A DNA stretch of 54,760 bases from Bacteroidota bacterium. GTDB lineage: Bacteria; Bacteroidota; Bacteroidia; Bacteroidales; UBA932. The translations under genes and the position numbers were made by a program. Numbering within the stretch: position 1 is the first letter of the stretch; the number at the start of each line of letters is the position of its first letter. The DNA is taken from positions 1 to 54,760 of the forward strand of contig JAKQLB010000166.1 of NCBI GenBank assembly GCA_029567375.1. Direction: 5' to 3'. The notes beneath the pieces were generated by a model. It searched no databases, was not told where the DNA came from, and saw only the letters and a program-made list of their open reading frames with translations. Positions 52,346-54,760 of this stretch are shown piece by piece.

Positions 52346-53430
52346 TTTACGCCTGAAGGGGTATTATCGGTAGTGTCCGCCAAAGACCTCTCTTTCTCCA
52401 CGTTACGCAGATGCTTGAGGATTTTCTTCACATATCCGGGGCCGTTGTATATGAATCCGGTATATACTTCAATCAGAGAAGCACCGGCATCCAGCATCTC
52501 CTGGGCTTGTTCGGGAGTCATTATGCCGCCTACACCTATAATGGGTATGGAGCCTCGGGTTTTGTCGTGGATGTACCGCACCATTTTAAGTGACTTTTCA
52601 AAGAGGGGAGCACCGCTGAGTCCGCCATCACCGATATTCTTCACATTATCTGGGGGAGTAACGAGTCCCTCACGGCTGCGTGTAGTATTAGTGGCCACAA
52701 TGCCATCTATACCTGTTATCTGTACAAGGTCGATGATCTCATCAATCTGCTCAAAGGGGATGTCGGGGGAGAGTTTTAAGAGGATTGGATGGTATTCATC
52801 ATTGAATTTGCGAATAGTGATTAGTCTGTCCAAAATATTGGAAAGCATCTCTATGTCCTGAAGTTCGGTGAGGTCCTTGACATTTGGACAGGAGATGTTG
52901 AGGACGGTCATATCTGCGAAGTCGTACATCAATGTGAAGGCCTTTTCGTAATCTTCTGCCGCTTCTTCATTGGAGGTAGCGGAGTTTTTGCTGATATTGG
53001 CTGCAATTATAATATCGCGGGGAGGAGTGCTCCGAAGATTGTCGATAGCGTTTCTCACTCCTAGGTTGTTGATGCCCATCCGGTTGATGATTGCGTCGTC
53101 TTTGACGAGACGGAAGCAGCGTGGTTTGGGATTTCCGATCTGGGGTTTGGGAGTGAGGGATCCTATTTCTATAAAACTGAATCCAAAGCAGGCAAGGTCA
53201 TTATAGCATTCGGCATTTTTATCCAGGCCTCCTGCAATGCCCACCGGATTTTTAAAGTGTAGGCCAAAGAGGTTACGCTCCAGAGCAGGAGTCTTGACTC
53301 GGTACATTAGTCTAAGCAAAGGCTGGAGTCCGGGAATATGTCTTGTAAATCTAAGTAAGGAGAATATTAGTTTATGTGCCCTTTCTGGATTGAAAAGAAA
53401 GAGAATAGGCCTTATTAGAAATTTGTACAT
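52342..53430 (-). CDS. pyrD: Dihydroorotate dehydrogenase (quinone)
   Basis: A 362-residue class 2 DHODH, FMN-dependent, oxidising dihydroorotate to orotate in pyrimidine synthesis with quinone as acceptor. Seen: an N-terminal membrane-contact helix (PILFLFNPERAHKLIF), NPVGIAGGLDKNAE, GSLTPKPQIGNPKPR, INRMGINN, NISCPNV with the catalytic Ser of class 2, and IGVGGIMTP. Upstream is only a 30-base gap to the HTH regulator gene, holding a -7 element and an inverted repeat. Confidence 0.96.
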   Translation of the reverse strand: MYKFLIRPILFLFNPERAHKLIFSLLRFTRHIPGLQPLLRLMYRVKTPALERNLFGLHFKNPVGIAGGLDKNAECYNDLACFGFSFIEIGSLTPKPQIGNPKPRCFRLVKDDAIINRMGINNLGVRNAIDNLRSTPPRDIIIAANISKNSATSNEEAAEDYEKAFTLMYDFADMTVLNISCPNVKDLTELQDIEMLSNILDRLITIRKFNDEYHPILLKLSPDIPFEQIDEIIDLVQITGIDGIVATNTTRSREGLVTPPDNVKNIGDGGLSGAPLFEKSLKMVRYIHDKTRGSIPIIGVGGIMTPEQAQEMLDAGASLIEVYTGFIYNGPGYVKKILKHLRNVEKERSLADTTDNTPSGVK

Positions 53431-53435
53431 GATAT

Positions 53436-53459
53436 GTAATGGTTTTCATTACAAAAGTA
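53436..53459 (-). promoter_or_regulatory. pyrD-cinA promoter with inverted repeat
   Basis: Minus strand TACTTTTG at 53459-53452 (exact -7). Just downstream, spanning the expected transcription start, lies GTAATG-GTTTT-CATTAC (53436-53452), a six-base inverted repeat ending 5 bases before the ATG. It could be an operator or a 5' hairpin over the ribosome site. Confidence 0.55.
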
Positions 53460-53460
53460 G

Positions 53461-54090
53461 TCATTTTTCTTCAAATGTGCCATCGCTGTAAAAAACGGTG
53501 ATACGGACTATGTGTTTATCTCTTTTTGCGGCAGGAATATCCGGGTTAGAGGTAGCGATGGGGTCTAAAATGCGATTCTCAGAGGGTTGAGAGGGTTCGG
53601 AAACTCTTGTAACATGTTGAGATACAGGAGGAGTTACCGGTGGTTCTTCCTGTACGTCATTGGGCATACTTGGCGTGGGTATTTGCTCGGTTGGCCTTTC
53701 AAATGCGGTTTCAGGAACAAATTGAGGCATATCGAAGAGCGATGCTCTAGTCCTATCGGCAGGTATGTCAAAGAGAGTGGCAGGGGATGATGGGGTAGTA
53801 GTCGTCTGTGTCGTGTCAGGAGCAGGTGAGGTTGTCGGTGCAATCGTTGGTATAGGAGAAGGCGGGGGAGCAGAGATTTGACTTTTATAAGGTTTGCCTT
53901 TGCCGAGGATCAGCCATTCAGGATTTATCTGTGGAAAATTTATGAGTATCCCCTGGATAAAATCAAAACTGGGTTTATTACGTCCTGAGAGAAGGTGGGA
54001 GATTCCCGAACGCTGGATCTGCAATATGTCTGCAAGTTTTGAGGGAGTAAGATCTTCGAGCTCCAAAAATTGTTGTAAACGCTTATCCAT
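53461..54090 (-). CDS. XRE-type HTH regulator with Pro/Thr-rich linker
   Basis: A 209-residue protein. Residues 1-60 are an HTH domain (LTPSKLADILQIQRSGISHLLSGRNKPSFDFIQGIL, then NPEWLILGKG), of the type found widely in Bacteroidetes. Residues ~70-185 are Pro/Thr/Ser-rich and disordered-looking. The end is VRITVFYSDGTFEEK, a short beta-strand block also typical of this family. Probably a DNA-binding regulator; an array of palindromes fills the region upstream, which suggests autoregulation or a local control hub. No ligand domain is recognisable. Confidence 0.8.
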   Translation of the reverse strand: MDKRLQQFLELEDLTPSKLADILQIQRSGISHLLSGRNKPSFDFIQGILINFPQINPEWLILGKGKPYKSQISAPPPSPIPTIAPTTSPAPDTTQTTTTPSSPATLFDIPADRTRASLFDMPQFVPETAFERPTEQIPTPSMPNDVQEEPPVTPPVSQHVTRVSEPSQPSENRILDPIATSNPDIPAAKRDKHIVRITVFYSDGTFEEK

Positions 54091-54110
54091 AATCTTGTAA
54101 ACTTAATTTG

Positions 54111-54579
54111 CTACAAATGTAATACTTATTTTGATTACAAATGTAACCAAATGGAAATATTTAATAAGTTACAAATGTAAATTACAGAAATAAACAGCAT
54201 GAATGTGGTATAAATAAGGGTTTTAGATAAAGCATTATTAGAGATAAACTGAATAAAGTACTGGGTTTCTTTACGTTATATAATAAATAACCTTCTTTTA
54301 TGTCCGGATTGCGCCTTATAGAGTCGTTTTTTAACGTTGTATACACTAATTTACTTTAGATAATAATATATAAAGCTCTGGGTTTTAGGTAAATGTATTA
54401 TTAAAATTATTTAAATAACTTTTAGTTATTAACCTGTGTTGATAATTATTAGGCTTAATGCATTATACAAATGTAAATATCAATTTTTTCTCAATTCCCG
54501 TAATTTTAGATTACATATGTAAATAAAGAAGCTTTACTTTGTAAACATTTGTAAACAATAGCTGAGTTCACAATTGTAA
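54111..54579. promoter_or_regulatory. Array of TTACAAATGTAA-type palindromes
   Basis: Sites: 54111-54122 (one mismatch), 54135-54146 and 54169-54180 (exact TTACAAATGTAA), 54465-54476 (one mismatch), 54511-54522 (TTACATATGTAA, perfect), 54543-54554 (reverse, half-site altered), 54568-54579 (TCACAATTGTAA). Read on the minus strand the motif contains TACATTTG, so it can serve at once as a -7 element and as a dyad operator. The most proximal, 54114-54121, is placed for the HTH gene's promoter. Confidence 0.65.
54538..54557 (+). repeat. Perfect 10-base tandem duplication TTTGTAAACA
   Basis: TTTGTAAACA twice in a row. Contains the TTTGTAA half-site of the neighbouring palindromes, and has the same 10-base period as the GTTTGTAAAT repeat in the fimbrillin leader at 11716-11745. 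Confidence 0.85.
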
Positions 54580-54687
54580 TCAAGTTGCTCTAAAACGACT
54601 TTATCTGACAGGTTATAGTTCTACTATGTTCAGATTAGTAAAGCGCTTAAATCGCTTAAAAATGGCCTTTATTCAAATCTAATGATT

Positions 54688-54695
54688 TACCTTTG
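54688..54695 (+). promoter_or_regulatory. -7 element for the gene at the right edge
   Basis: TACCTTTG, exact TAnnTTTG, 17 bases before the ATG at 54713. No clear TTG at -33. Confidence 0.5.
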
Positions 54696-54712
54696 TATAC
54701 TTTATCAATGGT

Positions 54713-54760
54713 ATGATTACAGATAAGATTCGAATGGAAGAATATGAGTATCCCCTGCCG
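54713..54760 (+). CDS. Start of a gene cut by the window edge
   Basis: ATG at 54713 opens a frame of 16 codons to the end (MITDKIRMEEYEYPLP), with another ATG at 54734. EYEYPLP is reminiscent of the first residues of QueA-like tRNA ribosyltransferase-isomerases in Bacteroidetes, whose N-terminus reads like F-Y-LPEERIA, but seven residues are far too few to assign it. Confidence 0.4.
   Translation, partial: MITDKIRMEEYEYPLP

Larger units (their letters stand above)
54091..54712. other. Long AT-rich noncoding region with regulatory repeats
   Basis: About 620 bases without a supported gene between the HTH regulator (minus) and the partial gene at the right edge (plus). It holds the palindromes, the 10-base repeats and two -7 elements listed separately. 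CGCTTAAA occurs twice near 54644-54660. No recognisable RNA gene; DnaA boxes (TTATCCACA) were not seen. Confidence 0.7.

Noticed and set aside
54091-54712. Replication origin
   Set aside because: AT-rich and repeat-bearing, but no TTATCCACA boxes were seen and no dnaA, dnaN or parA genes are near.

Overview
The window looks like chromosomal DNA of an anaerobic Bacteroidetes, most likely order Bacteroidales. Supporting signs are the repeated TAnnTTTG promoter element (several with TTG about 19-20 bases upstream), type V (FimA/Mfa) fimbrial genes, an Oar-like TonB-dependent receptor, Big_2-like surface lipoproteins, DUF1846, DUF2202, DUF3575 and DUF3868 proteins, and an ATP-type PEP carboxykinase. 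The family cannot be settled from the sequence. No rRNA, tRNA, CRISPR array, insertion sequence or prophage was recognised.

Layout. 0.3-7.4 kb (minus): an addB-addA recombination helicase-nuclease operon followed by a PhzF-family isomerase. 7.5-9.8 kb (plus): shikimate genes aroB and a fused aroE-aroK. 9.8-15.3 kb (minus): a five-gene fimbrial operon (DUF3575, DUF3868/OmpA-like, two fimbrillin-like lipoproteins, FimB/Mfa2-like anchor). 15.6-21.9 kb (minus): a compact cassette with a LolA-like carrier, two FtsX-type permeases, a LolD-like ATPase, a beta-barrel outer membrane protein and a lipoprotein alpha/beta-hydrolase. It looks like a self-contained lipid or lipoprotein transport route and is the best candidate for an undescribed system. 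22-27 kb: a small beta-barrel protein, a DUF2202 lipoprotein and a 1002-residue Ig-like-repeat lipoprotein. 26.9-30.3 kb: an unknown small protein, an HTH protein, a DUF1846 protein and a creatininase-family hydrolase. 30.4-33.7 kb: the TonB-dependent receptor. 34-38.8 kb: pckA, recQ, kdsC-like and maf. 38.9-45.3 kb: valS-tatA-tatC-ABC-F-rlmB. 45.3-47.3 kb: an ECF sigma, putative anti-sigma and GIN-repeat protein operon. 47.4-49.7 kb: M19 dipeptidase, transaldolase-like aldolase and guanine deaminase-like genes. 49.7-54.1 kb (minus): a beta-lactamase-fold hydrolase, pyrD-cinA, and an HTH regulator. The last 0.6 kb is noncoding, with an array of TTACAAATGTAA-type palindromes, ending in the start of another gene.

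Two sequence patterns cut across genes. Heptanucleotide tandem repeats sit at gene 3' ends (pckA, recQ, guaD-like/hydrolase, cinA); those carrying TAG are always oriented with TAG on the coding strand. TTACAAA half-sites are arrayed upstream of the HTH regulator and recur as a 10-base triple repeat in front of a fimbrillin gene. Gene packing is tight: many same-strand neighbours overlap by 1-23 bases, and three of six convergent pairs share overlapping stop codons (YTAG).
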